Virus record (IMG/VR): IMGVR_UViG_3300044799_000054
Span: 1 to 46,952 of that record
Strand: one strand, 5' to 3'
DNA length: 46,952 nt
Source of the DNA: a virus
Shown here one piece after another: positions 14,938 through 22,787 of the stretch (position 1 is its first letter; each line of letters begins with the position of its first letter). The notes under the pieces are model-generated. The model was not told the DNA's origin. It saw nothing but the letters and a program-made list of their open reading frames with translations, and did not search any database. Both the position numbers and the translations under genes were made by a program.

Positions 14938-16550
14938 TGGGACAATCCTCGCAGAACATCAGCCAGTCCGTCGCCGGATTTGGGATAGATATTAATAGGC
15001 GCATAGAAGTGATTTACAGCTCCACTATCTTGACCAATAGGCGAAACCGTCACCCGTTCTCCGCTGGATGCAGTATGTCCTGCGCCAAGTTGGAAATTCT
15101 CACTATATCCCGGTGGAATGACAAAGGAACCGCCCGCAATATGGGCTTGCGAAGTTGGTGTCCAACCAGGAAGATGTGGCACCGATCCCGGCAATGGTGG
15201 TAAAGTGCCATTCGACCAATCAACGGATACATGAATGCCCCAATTTCCAGCCAGGGCAAGAATAGAATCGCGCAATTCAACAGCCTTGGCAGTGGCATCC
15301 AACAACTCGGCAGATGCTGTTGGCATATCTTTTGCTAATGATTGAACTCCAGTGTCAAATTGCTCTAAAGTAATCTGACCCCATTGATATTTTCTGGTTA
15401 AATCGGCAATTGCCCGATCCTGTTTTGATGTAGCCAGATAATGCGTCCCCAGGTCTTTATCCAGTACCCCAAGTGCAGCATCGTTATAACCCAAACTTGT
15501 AGCCCAACTACTCAAATTTCCCACAACCTTATCGCCGACACCGGTAAGATAAGTCTGCTGGGACTGTTTTAGATTATCCTGGGCAGTTATAACGTTCTTT
15601 AGAGCGTCGTCATATTGTCCTGTAAGAGTATTCAATTCTTGTTGTACGCCTACCAGTTGAGCCGCCTTCATTCTTTGAACGTAATAAGCATTTGATTCAG
15701 ATAATGCGCTGGTGGCAGCTACTTTACGGGCTATACCTTCATTGATTATGCCGTCAGTTATATCTCGAAGCAAAGTCATTTGATCTTGCCCGTTTTGCAT
15801 ATCTACTGAGTGTTGGTAGGCCTTCATAACCCACTGCGTGCCATAGGCTTTTTGGGCTGCTATTTGTTCATCCCGACTCATCATCGTCGCTTCCATGTAG
15901 GCCGTCAAAGCAGGAATAGCGTCTTTTACGATTGTATTCACTACTGCATGGAAAGAATCATCTAATCTATCCTGTTGTTGTGCTAACCTCAAGCTGGCCG
16001 CATCTGCCTCTTTTGTAACAATCAATCCCTTTTCGACAGCATCGGACATTTCTTTTATGCCTTTACTGCCCTGCGCCATCATTTCGCCCATAACCAGACC
16101 GGACTTACCAAACGTGTCACCCAGAAAAGCCGCTTTCTGTTGGGCATTGGCGAGACTATTATATTCATCCGCTAATTTTTGTAAGCCCTGGATGCTTACA
16201 TCAATTCCCTTTTTGGCGGCAATTCCTAAAGCGGATGTTAGTTGTTCCTGGGTTATACGTAAATCGTCAGCAACCTGAATCGCCCTGCTCGCATCCTCCG
16301 TAGATTGTCCCGAAGCACGCGATAAATCATGAACGACTTTGACATAATCCTGGTATTGTGCGATGGTCTTTGCTACTTCCTGAGAAACCATCCTCAGGCC
16401 TTCGACTACCACAGCGAATGAAATTAACTTCATCGCCCCGGATGCTATACCGGCAAATGAAGTCATATCCGTTTTTGCATCATTCAGGGTCGCCTTTAAT
16501 TGGGTTGAATCACCCCGAATCATTGCAACAAGATCAGCAATAATTGTCAT
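14934..16550 (-). CDS. Tail tape measure protein
   Basis: Residues 1-40 (IRGDSTQLKATLNDAKTDMTSFAGIASGAM) are the usual tape-measure start, followed by a hydrophobic helix and long alanine- and glutamine-rich helices (residues 60-330). The C-terminal part is richer in glycine and proline (LPPLPGSVPHLPGW). At 538 residues and about 1.5 angstrom per residue the tail would be near 80 nm; that rule is general knowledge. The start codon overlaps the stop of the frameshifted chaperone. A short length for this family suggests a short flexible tail. Confidence 0.85.
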   Translation of the reverse strand: MTIIADLVAMIRGDSTQLKATLNDAKTDMTSFAGIASGAMKLISFAVVVEGLRMVSQEVAKTIAQYQDYVKVVHDLSRASGQSTEDASRAIQVADDLRITQEQLTSALGIAAKKGIDVSIQGLQKLADEYNSLANAQQKAAFLGDTFGKSGLVMGEMMAQGSKGIKEMSDAVEKGLIVTKEADAASLRLAQQQDRLDDSFHAVVNTIVKDAIPALTAYMEATMMSRDEQIAAQKAYGTQWVMKAYQHSVDMQNGQDQMTLLRDITDGIINEGIARKVAATSALSESNAYYVQRMKAAQLVGVQQELNTLTGQYDDALKNVITAQDNLKQSQQTYLTGVGDKVVGNLSSWATSLGYNDAALGVLDKDLGTHYLATSKQDRAIADLTRKYQWGQITLEQFDTGVQSLAKDMPTASAELLDATAKAVELRDSILALAGNWGIHVSVDWSNGTLPPLPGSVPHLPGWTPTSQAHIAGGSFVIPPGYSENFQLGAGHTASSGERVTVSPIGQDSGAVNHFYAPINIYPKSGDGLADVLRGLSQ

Positions 16551-16956
16551 TATGATCGTGCCTTTGCCGAGCCGTCCTCAACCTTCAGGTATTCGTGAAT
16601 GCGCTCCATACTTAGACCCTCGATATATTCCAGTGTCCAATGCGTTTTATAAACCATCTGCCATACAATCCATTCCAGCGGTGCACCTGCGCCATGTTTT
16701 AAGTGCATATACACCGCCTTACTCAGTTTGGGGCGTTCGGGTCCTCGGGATCAACATCGGGTTCGTTGCAAGCCTTGAAGAATGCTCTAATCAGGCGGCG
16801 GTATTCCTTATAGGGTAACTCTGATATTTCCTGCAAATTCATACCGCTCGCCTTCGCCAATACATCATCCCCGGTTTGCTCTTTTACATCCGAATTGAGT
16901 AATCTCCGGTAATCCGCAATGGATACCGATTTTAAATCAATCGTATATTTACCCAT
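16550..16956 (-). CDS. Tail assembly chaperone, extended -1 frameshift product (gpG-T type)
   Basis: The short frame (16723-16956) ends just after CCCAAAC, a canonical X XXY YYZ slippery heptamer in the correct phase (16726-16732). A -1 slip continues through LSKAVYMHLKHGAGAPLEWIVWQMVYKTHWTLEYIEGLSMERIHEYLKVEDG to a TAA at 16550 that overlaps the tape measure ATG. The extended protein has about 135 residues. This is the classic arrangement of lambda G/GT and its relatives: two chaperones in a fixed ratio that coat the tape measure protein. Confidence 0.8.
16723..16956 (-). CDS. Tail assembly chaperone, short form (gpG-type)
   Basis: This 77-residue helical protein (MGKYTIDLKSVSIADYRRLLNS) lies between the major tail protein and the tape measure gene, the fixed position of the G chaperone. 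Its acidic proline-rich end (DPEDPNAPN) spans the slippery site. The start overlaps the stop of the tail tube gene. Confidence 0.8.
   Translation of the reverse strand: MGKYTIDLKSVSIADYRRLLNSDVKEQTGDDVLAKASGMNLQEISELPYKEYRRLIRAFFKACNEPDVDPEDPNAPN
16726..16732 (-). promoter_or_regulatory. Programmed -1 frameshift site CCCAAAC
   Basis: On the minus strand the codons read GCC CCA AAC TGA. Both tRNAs can re-pair one base back (CCC, AAA). The stop follows at once, and the -1 frame is open for 58 more codons. Confidence 0.75.
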
Positions 16957-17360
16957 TAATTAGTCCCGTCTACGCGTGCGCCATTCTGCGTCCAGGAAAG
17001 CGAATATTCAACAACGGCGTTATAGGGAACATTCATTGAGATCCCGTCCGATATTGCCGGGATGGTCAATAGTTGCTTTCCGGCCGCAGTACCCTCTGGG
17101 CTGATTTTTAACGTCCCGGTCATGCCCTCAACCAATGCGGTCGCTATGCCAATCGATCCAGATTGCTGGAGAACTTGCATAGATGCCTTACCGGAAAATA
17201 CACCGGTGACAAAAGACTTGGCCGTGTCTGCCCCTGCGGTCTGTTCGACCATTTCCACCGCCGGGTCATATTTCACGCCGCGGAAATCAGGAGTAAGAAT
17301 TAAAGTTCCTACGGTCTGAATCCATGAAACAATACAAGCACTTCCTAAATAAGCTGGCAT
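16956..17360 (-). CDS. Major tail (tube) protein
   Basis: This 134-residue beta-rich protein (TLILTPDFRGVKYDPAVEMVEQTAGADTAKSFVTGVFSGKASMQVL) directly precedes the tail chaperone. Segments such as LEYSL-type strands with SWTQNGARVDGTN at the end fit the tail tube fold. It would polymerise into the tail tube around the tape measure. Identity rests mainly on position and composition. Confidence 0.75.
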   Translation of the reverse strand: MPAYLGSACIVSWIQTVGTLILTPDFRGVKYDPAVEMVEQTAGADTAKSFVTGVFSGKASMQVLQQSGSIGIATALVEGMTGTLKISPEGTAAGKQLLTIPAISDGISMNVPYNAVVEYSLSWTQNGARVDGTN

Positions 17361-17370
17361 TTGATACTCC

Positions 17371-17784
17371 TTATGCGTCTAATCCAAAACGATACATCCC
17401 TCCGCACATCCATACTGGTTCGGTGTTTGGTAGGGTTTCTAAAAGTTCGGCGTCCATTTCACGCCATACAAAAACGTTTGAATAACCCGAAATACTAACA
17501 GATCCCTTATGAAGCAAATTGCTGACCTGGGAATCAATGCTTCCGGCCTGACCCGCACTTACTTTTGAATAGCATCTAATCCAATAAATCAATTCCCGAT
17601 TGTCAGATGGGGTAATGTTCAGCGGTCCGCCGGCATTCAAACTGAAAACAACGTAAGGGTAGGTTGCATTCTCTCGCGCTTGCATGTTATAGATCGAGGC
17701 TGTTCCTGGCAAGAGAGCGGTCAATGCTGTACCCGCACTTAATTTGCCGAATATGGCACTACCCATGGCATTAAAAGTGCTCAT
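17371..17784 (-). CDS. Tail terminator/completion protein (DUF3168-like)
   Basis: The start at 17784 follows GGAGG at eight bases and overlaps the previous stop as ATGA. The 137-residue protein (FNAMGSAIFGKLSAGTALTALLPGTASIYNMQARENATYPYVVFSLNAGG) shows the family features: a helical start, the ATYPYVVF strand, and a paired-strand core. It caps the tail tube where it joins the head. Confidence 0.8.
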   Translation of the reverse strand: MSTFNAMGSAIFGKLSAGTALTALLPGTASIYNMQARENATYPYVVFSLNAGGPLNITPSDNRELIYWIRCYSKVSAGQAGSIDSQVSNLLHKGSVSISGYSNVFVWREMDAELLETLPNTEPVWMCGGMYRFGLDA

Positions 17785-18221
17785 TCGAATAACCTCCGCC
17801 ACATTGAACCGTCATTCAATTTATTGGACTTGACTTCTACCGCAGGCCCAAGATAGGGTTGCGCTGCCATTTTGCTTGTTCCCAACTCAACATAAGCGGC
17901 GTAATTCATACCGGTGCCCACCACGGCCATCACATCACCGCCAGCTGCCGGGATTTCATTCTGCTCATGCCCTTCGCCATAATCCTTGTTCTCATTGGTA
18001 TTGGTTCCATCCTTGCCGCGTGTGTGAATGCTGGATTTCAGAGCGCCGGTATCAATTGCCACTATATCTTTCGCCAATCCTTCGATTTCCAATGCAAAGT
18101 TAATCAGTACCACCTCCGTATTGGTATTCAATCCGGCAGCAATGCGGTCTAATTCAGTGGTGTCCAGATGAACGCTCGCCTGTGCATTGAAAGCACCCAT
18201 ATTCTCGGCAAAAGTAGGCAT
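17781..18221 (-). CDS. HK97 gp10-like head-tail joining protein
   Basis: The 146-residue protein has the family hallmarks: helix, AKDIVAIDTGALKSSIHTR, VGTGMNYAAYVELGTSKMAAQPYLGPAVE. It lies in the usual order: adaptor, closure, gp10-like, terminator, tail tube. A loop rich in N, E and G (DGTNTNENKDYGEGHEQNE) is inserted before the VGTG strand. Confidence 0.88.
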   Translation of the reverse strand: MPTFAENMGAFNAQASVHLDTTELDRIAAGLNTNTEVVLINFALEIEGLAKDIVAIDTGALKSSIHTRGKDGTNTNENKDYGEGHEQNEIPAAGGDVMAVVGTGMNYAAYVELGTSKMAAQPYLGPAVEVKSNKLNDGSMWRRLFE

Positions 18222-18583
18222 TAGATTTCCTCCAATTCAGCCCGCTTATCAATCATCCATGAACCACTGGTAATGCTGGTGATGTTATAGGTCACGCCAT
18301 TACACATAAATCGGTTATCAGTTGTCAGCACCGTATCATGGGGAACAGTCAGGGTAAAACCGGCAAATGGATGAAGCTGACCGCCTGTCACCGGCTCCAC
18401 ACCGCGCTCCACATCTATTCGGCAGGGTATATTTGCCGTTGCCGTGCCCCACACAGTTGATTCGCCGCCCATGCCGTCGCTGATAGCCGTGCCCCCCAGG
18501 ATCACGCCCACATCAGGCAACGTCATCCCTTCCAGGTCGGAACGCATACTTTCTAATTCGGCAGCGGATAATAAGTTAGTCAA
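18221..18583 (-). CDS. Head closure (head-tail connector) protein
   Basis: The TTG start at 18583 follows GAGG and overlaps the previous stop. Longer versions of the frame lack a start signal. The 120-residue protein (LLSAAELESMRSDLEGMTLPDVGVIL, then NIPCRIDVERG and FTLTVPHDTVLTTDNRFMCNGVTYNITSI) has the beta-barrel pattern of phage head-tail joining proteins (SPP1 gp16/HK97 gp7 group). Confidence 0.75.
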   Translation of the reverse strand: MTNLLSAAELESMRSDLEGMTLPDVGVILGGTAISDGMGGESTVWGTATANIPCRIDVERGVEPVTGGQLHPFAGFTLTVPHDTVLTTDNRFMCNGVTYNITSITSGSWMIDKRAELEEI

Positions 18584-19451
18584 GATTATCCTCGATTGGC
18601 GGGCGCGTATCTTCGCGGTAAATCTGAATGATGTTGGGTCCCGCTTGCCCTTCGTAGAATTGCCACATCTGCTTGCAATGATCCATATATTGTGAGCGTG
18701 CCAGGTTGTGTCTATCGGTTGAGAAATCGTACATTTTTGCGGCATTACCCATTTTCTTGCGCCACACCTCAGCCGCAGCTCCGTTCACATCATAGTAATA
18801 ACCACTGATGAACCTGGCAGAACCATATTGGTCGTCAGTGAATTCAACCTCACCACTGACCGGTTCAAAGGTATAAAGAGTGCCGACGATGGATGAACCA
18901 TAACCATCTCGAATGGTTGGCGTTCCCTCCCAATTAGTGTGTCCGGTATAATATTCTTTGTACTCGTAAATACTGCCAGCTCGGGTAGAGAAAATATCCA
19001 TCTGCTCGTAATCAACTTCAGTTTGTTTCTTGTCCAGGATGTCTTGCAAATGTTTGTCGCTCCAGAAAGCCACACCCGCAACAGTGTAATCATTGACGCC
19101 AGCCTCACTCATTCCGCGCAATTCAAGGATAAGATCGGTCATGGTTGCGCGCACATCCGCCCAACGTACTGGAATAATCAGGCGCGCTACACTCTTGTCT
19201 CCGGTAGCTAGGGTAGCGGTGATATCCACATAATACATGCCTGCCAGAGTTGCCGCACTGACTGTCACCGGAACCACATTGGCGGTGATTATTCCCATGG
19301 CTACAGTGGCTGTCCCGCCGGATGGATAAGCGGATAATGTTCCGGCCGCGGCGGATACCGTCCCGCTGGCGGGCAGGTCATTGGTGAAGTCCACAAAATG
19401 AGTGCGAATTTCCCCGGTGGTTTGCGGTGTTGTATAGATTTCAGTTGCCAT
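18576..19451 (-). CDS. Head-tail adaptor with N-terminal Ig-like domain
   Basis: This 291-residue protein has two parts. Residues 1-95 are beta-rich (ASGTVSAAAGTLSAYPSGGTATVAMG, YYVDITATLATGDKSVARLIIPV) and resemble an Ig-like surface domain. Residues 100-290 are the helical adaptor (MTDLILELRGMSEAG, FWSDKHLQDILDKKQTEVDYE, CKQMWQFYEGQAG). The fusion is unusual; the Ig-like part may be displayed at the neck. GGAGG precedes the start. Confidence 0.65.
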   Translation of the reverse strand: MATEIYTTPQTTGEIRTHFVDFTNDLPASGTVSAAAGTLSAYPSGGTATVAMGIITANVVPVTVSAATLAGMYYVDITATLATGDKSVARLIIPVRWADVRATMTDLILELRGMSEAGVNDYTVAGVAFWSDKHLQDILDKKQTEVDYEQMDIFSTRAGSIYEYKEYYTGHTNWEGTPTIRDGYGSSIVGTLYTFEPVSGEVEFTDDQYGSARFISGYYYDVNGAAAEVWRKKMGNAAKMYDFSTDRHNLARSQYMDHCKQMWQFYEGQAGPNIIQIYREDTRPPIEDNLD

Positions 19452-19636
19452 TAATCCTCCACATTCGCCGTCTGGCGGATATCTACCGGATAGAGACGGC
19501 GGTTGCCATGCATTACTATCAGGATAATAAATGGCGCATCATTCAATTGGGGTTGACTCATCTTACCGACTGTGAGCAAATAAATAGGCGCCACTGTCGC
19601 CTCATCGGATGTTTGTGTCTGTGTATTTGGGCTCAT
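19451..19636 (-). CDS. Small hypothetical structural-region protein
   Basis: The 61-residue protein has a polar, threonine-rich N-terminus and a hydrophobic middle (APFIILIVMHGNRRLYPVDIRQTA). AAGGTGAGTA precedes the ATG. It overlaps the adaptor start by one base. No family is recognised. Confidence 0.55.
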   Translation of the reverse strand: MSPNTQTQTSDEATVAPIYLLTVGKMSQPQLNDAPFIILIVMHGNRRLYPVDIRQTANVED

Positions 19637-19644
19637 TACTCACC

Positions 19645-20019
19645 TTATACAATCGTGCCAATCTCATCCACATCGAAAGAATTGACAATCAAAGTGCCCG
19701 CCGCGGTGACTGCCGTCGGCGCGCAGGTACCCACCAGGATCAATGTGCCGGTATTGCAGAAAGCGATATGCGTGACCGTCCCTGAATAGCCCATGGTAAT
19801 GGTCGCCGCTCCCGCCGTCATTTTACGACCACCTGCCACATCACCCGCCCCAATCGTAAAACTCGCTGTGGCGTAGGCCAGAGTACCCAAAGCATAAGTT
19901 GAGGCTGTCGCCTGCGCCGCAGTAGTCGGTATCGAACCGCAAGCGGCGATAATTGTGGTATTGCCCTTGTACCATGTCAGGGCCGCATCCACACCATCAG
20001 GATTACAATATTTTGCCAT
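19645..20019 (-). CDS. Probable virion decoration/head fibre-like protein
   Basis: This 124-residue protein is rich in A, T and G with a repeating strand pattern (AAQATASTYALGTLAYATASFTIGAGD, THIAFCNTGTLILVGT). It shares this composition with 20152-20460 and 22364-22774. Three such small beta-rich genes around the capsid block suggest virion surface or decoration proteins. That is inference from composition and position. Confidence 0.5.
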   Translation of the reverse strand: MAKYCNPDGVDAALTWYKGNTTIIAACGSIPTTAAQATASTYALGTLAYATASFTIGAGDVAGGRKMTAGAATITMGYSGTVTHIAFCNTGTLILVGTCAPTAVTAAGTLIVNSFDVDEIGTIV

Positions 20020-20022
20020 TTG

Positions 20023-20139
20023 TTATTTCCTATGACTTTTCTTTACAATCTTGCCGCCATATTTGCGATCCCAGCGTTTGGCAATGCCAGGTTTATGTAC
20101 ATGCATCCAACCGCGTTGTTTCTTGCTCCGATAAGGCAT
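20023..20139 (-). CDS. Small basic conserved phage protein (MPYRSKKQRGW type)
   Basis: This 38-residue gene is short and easily missed. The protein begins MPYRSKKQRGWMHVHKPG and ends with lysine-rich GGKIVKKSHRK. Tiny basic proteins starting MPYRSK are common between capsid and connector genes of siphoviruses and may bind nucleic acid, but no function is proven. It fills the gap between two structural genes exactly. Confidence 0.7.
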   Translation of the reverse strand: MPYRSKKQRGWMHVHKPGIAKRWDRKYGGKIVKKSHRK

Positions 20140-20151
20140 CTCGCACCGCCT

Positions 20152-20460
20152 TTACGCCTGGTAGAACTCCACATGCGCGACCGCAGCAGTTCCGTACCCA
20201 TTGACGTGCAGCGTACCAAAATTATCAATTTCGGCAATTAATCCGGTTTGGTCTTGGGCAACATAACCCGGCGAGAGAGAGGTGGCGCTTCCAGCATTAA
20301 CTGCCCAATAAACTGCCGCACCTTCAGCATGAATCCAGGCCCAATTCGACAGGGCGGGAATAGTTATGGCAGAACCCGCTGCAGAAGTGCCGCAAGGAAC
20401 CGTTGACCCACCTTTGTAAGTAGACAAATACGGTACTAAATCACGATAAGCTACAGGCAT
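20152..20460 (-). CDS. Small beta-rich structural-region protein
   Basis: The 102-residue protein (GGSTVPCGTSAAGSAITIPALSNWAWIHAEGAAVYWAVNAGSATSLSPG) is a likely small virion protein by its composition and place. Its C-terminal strand GTAAVAHVEFYQA resembles the HIAF strand of 19645-20019. No family is recognised. Confidence 0.5.
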   Translation of the reverse strand: MPVAYRDLVPYLSTYKGGSTVPCGTSAAGSAITIPALSNWAWIHAEGAAVYWAVNAGSATSLSPGYVAQDQTGLIAEIDNFGTLHVNGYGTAAVAHVEFYQA

Positions 20461-20472
20461 TGTTTATATTCC

Positions 20473-21138
20473 TTATACTCTGAACTTGAACCAGTCATCT
20501 TTGAACGTGTTTTTCATCATCTCCAGCCGCTTGGCAACCGGGTAAATCCCATGCCAACCCATCACAATCGCATCCGGCACCAGGTTGACATTCACCGTAG
20601 AGTTCCATTTCGCCGGGCAACTAACGAATATATCCTTATACTTTTCCTCGACGATCATCTTATTGAACGATCCCTGTTCTGCCCAGCGCGGTTCACCCGG
20701 ATATCTGCTCAGCCAATCATCAATAAATTCCACAACCAACGGCCCAGTCCTGAAATACATTACGCCAATATTGTGGTGCGCTTCCATGCCATTATCTTTG
20801 AACCAGGGAGCATTGTGTTCCACCGCACCAATTAATCCAGAGTTTGGATCACCTCCCTCCGCGAAGATTGTGCGTAAATCCACTTGCCCGTTTACTATTG
20901 CCGCATCACTATCTATCCAGGCGATAAATTCATAGCCCCGCTCGAGTGCCCATTTCAATAACCAAATCTTAGACCATCCACCATGCACATTCTGTTCGGG
21001 GTGGATGTCGCCCACTATATTCCAATAATCGAATTTAAAAGCTCTGGCATAAGACGCATGGCGCTGATAGGTCAACCGGTGCGCGTCGGCAAAGTCATTT
21101 GAGGACCAACATTGCTGAATGATCAATCCGGTATTCAT
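20473..21138 (-). CDS. Glycosyltransferase, GT-A fold (GMA12/MNN10, GT34-like)
   Basis: The 221-residue protein shows IAWIDSDAAI, the DxD metal and nucleotide-sugar site, near residue 75. Other family marks are WSKIWLLKWAL, AEHH-type acceptor segments (NGMEAHHNIGVMYFRTG), EQGSFNKMI and WHGIYP. It would transfer a sugar from a nucleotide-activated donor. It overlaps the GT4 gene upstream by four bases and lies between capsid and connector genes. The acceptor may be the virion or a host polymer; the donor could be the sugar made by the 25.5-34.8 kb genes. Confidence 0.82.
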   Translation of the reverse strand: MNTGLIIQQCWSSNDFADAHRLTYQRHASYARAFKFDYWNIVGDIHPEQNVHGGWSKIWLLKWALERGYEFIAWIDSDAAIVNGQVDLRTIFAEGGDPNSGLIGAVEHNAPWFKDNGMEAHHNIGVMYFRTGPLVVEFIDDWLSRYPGEPRWAEQGSFNKMIVEEKYKDIFVSCPAKWNSTVNVNLVPDAIVMGWHGIYPVAKRLEMMKNTFKDDWFKFRV

Positions 21139-22271
21139 AATGAAGCCTCAATTTCTGCAAGGATCGGCTTCCACTTCGTTTCTGTGATGACATCCACGTC
21201 ATATTCAGCCAGAACTTGCTGTACTGCGTGCGCCGTTGGCGTAGCCTTGCGGTATTCGGCGCTCAGTAACGCTTCAATCGCCCGGATATGAGGCCGGTAC
21301 TGGTAAGCTGCCAGGCCGGTGTAATAAGGCTCAGCGTCCTTCTTGTCAACCATGCGCCCGGCAAGACACAGTTCACTCATCGAAGTCCAGTCGCCCACGA
21401 TCACCGGAATTCCACACGCCTGCGCTTCCAGGATGGGAATTCCAAACCCTTCTCCGGCGCTTACCAGCATGTGAACATCCAGCGAGTTATATAAGTTTGC
21501 CAGATAGTCTTGCGGAAAACCGACGTAGGTTTGATAGGGATTGCTCATCCCGTAATCCTTGCCCTCTACCAATCCCAAATTGCCGCATAATTCGGGGATA
21601 TTGATCACATCCGCCTCACCCTCGCCGCGTCCGGTTTGCATAAAGTAGAACGTTTCCGGGTGGCGCTTATGGAAATTGGCAAAGGCGGTGATCATCTCGA
21701 AGAAGTTCTTGCGGCTTGGAAAACCCTTATTCATTGCCACTGTGCCCACAATCCACTTATCCAACGGGAACCCCAACGCCCTGCGGCTTTCGCTCTTTTC
21801 CATCGGGTGAAACACTTTTGTGTCTACCCCATGTGGAATATAGTAACAATCCAGACCGGCAGCATGTGTAGCTTTTTCGCCGAATTTGCTGATGGCGATC
21901 CGCTTATAAGCTATGTTCAATTTCGTGCGCACGATCTGCGGCATCGGTTCATGATCCACCGGGAACCAGGGAATCCACTTGAAACCCTGCGGATATTCCT
22001 CTACGTTCATCACCCAGGTGTCCATCAATGAAAACATGACCTGCGCCCCAAAGTTGGCGGTATGAGTCACGGCAATATCATTCCCATAGGGATGATATCG
22101 TTTGGGAAAGCAGGGTATTCCGTTGACAACCATAGCACCGCCTTCCAGACCGAAATAGCAGATTGCCGCTGGCTCGTGTCCTAGTGCTTTTATGCGTGGC
22201 AAAAACAAGCCAGTTTGTTGACCATACCCTGAACTTGACCAGGGGCTATTCGATAACCAAGTAAACCTCAT
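21135..22271 (-). CDS. Glycosyltransferase family 4-like, GT-B fold
   Basis: The start at 22271 (MRFTWLSNSPWSSSGYGQQTG) follows GGGG; 17 extra N-terminal residues are possible. The 378-residue protein has the N-terminal GYGQQTGLFLPRIKALGH loop, AISKFGEKAT with YYIPHGVDTKVFHP between domains, and the C-terminal VSAGEGFGIPILEAQACGIPVIVGD donor site with its conserved glutamates. It is a retaining transferase of unknown acceptor. The genes before and after it encode virion proteins. Confidence 0.88.
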   Translation of the reverse strand: MRFTWLSNSPWSSSGYGQQTGLFLPRIKALGHEPAAICYFGLEGGAMVVNGIPCFPKRYHPYGNDIAVTHTANFGAQVMFSLMDTWVMNVEEYPQGFKWIPWFPVDHEPMPQIVRTKLNIAYKRIAISKFGEKATHAAGLDCYYIPHGVDTKVFHPMEKSESRRALGFPLDKWIVGTVAMNKGFPSRKNFFEMITAFANFHKRHPETFYFMQTGRGEGEADVINIPELCGNLGLVEGKDYGMSNPYQTYVGFPQDYLANLYNSLDVHMLVSAGEGFGIPILEAQACGIPVIVGDWTSMSELCLAGRMVDKKDAEPYYTGLAAYQYRPHIRAIEALLSAEYRKATPTAHAVQQVLAEYDVDVITETKWKPILAEIEASL

Positions 22272-22363
22272 GACGGTATTCCCCTTTCGCGTCTTCCCCA
22301 ATAAATGGCTGCCAGGGCCGGGGAAAAGCCTTTTCGCTGTAGGCTAGGCAGCCACTGATAACC

Positions 22364-22774
22364 TTATCCGTCGCGGCCTTGCAGGTAGTTGATGCTGACC
22401 ATGGTCGGAGCTGTGATAGTCCCAGCCACCAACAGAGCGAGCCAACAACCGGCAGTGCCAGGCGAGACGATATGACTCGCCAGCGTGAGAGCGCAGGGAA
22501 CACCGGTTGCCAGCGTGCCCAAGGCCACAGGTAAAGTGCCCAAAGTACCAGCCGCAACCACTACCGGAATAGTCCCTGACCCAGCGTTGGTGTATTTACC
22601 AAGTACCATGGAGCCGTAAATACCTCCTGCCGTGCCCAAGGCCATCACGTTAGCCGAAGTAACCGTGATAGCACCATGAGAAGCAGGCACGAAAACCACC
22701 GGGAAGATTGCGGCAGAAGCGCATAAAGTTCCGATTGAAACATTTACAGTTTTTAAGTCGCCAAAAGCAGCCAT
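22364..22774 (-). CDS. Probable capsid decoration protein
   Basis: The 136-residue protein directly follows the capsid gene. It is rich in G, A, T and V with many short strands (ITVTSANVMALGTAGGIYGSMVLGKYTNAGSGTIPVVVAAGTLG). Small beta proteins in this place are often decoration or head-stabilising proteins. AAAAGGAG precedes the start. The call rests on position. Confidence 0.55.
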   Translation of the reverse strand: MAAFGDLKTVNVSIGTLCASAAIFPVVFVPASHGAITVTSANVMALGTAGGIYGSMVLGKYTNAGSGTIPVVVAAGTLGTLPVALGTLATGVPCALTLASHIVSPGTAGCWLALLVAGTITAPTMVSINYLQGRDG

Positions 22775-22787
22775 TTCATATCTCCTT

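Noticed and set aside
22246-22557. 103-codon minus-strand frame with tryptophan-rich sequence
   Set aside because: It is a shadow of the decoration-like gene at 22364-22774 and has no start signal.
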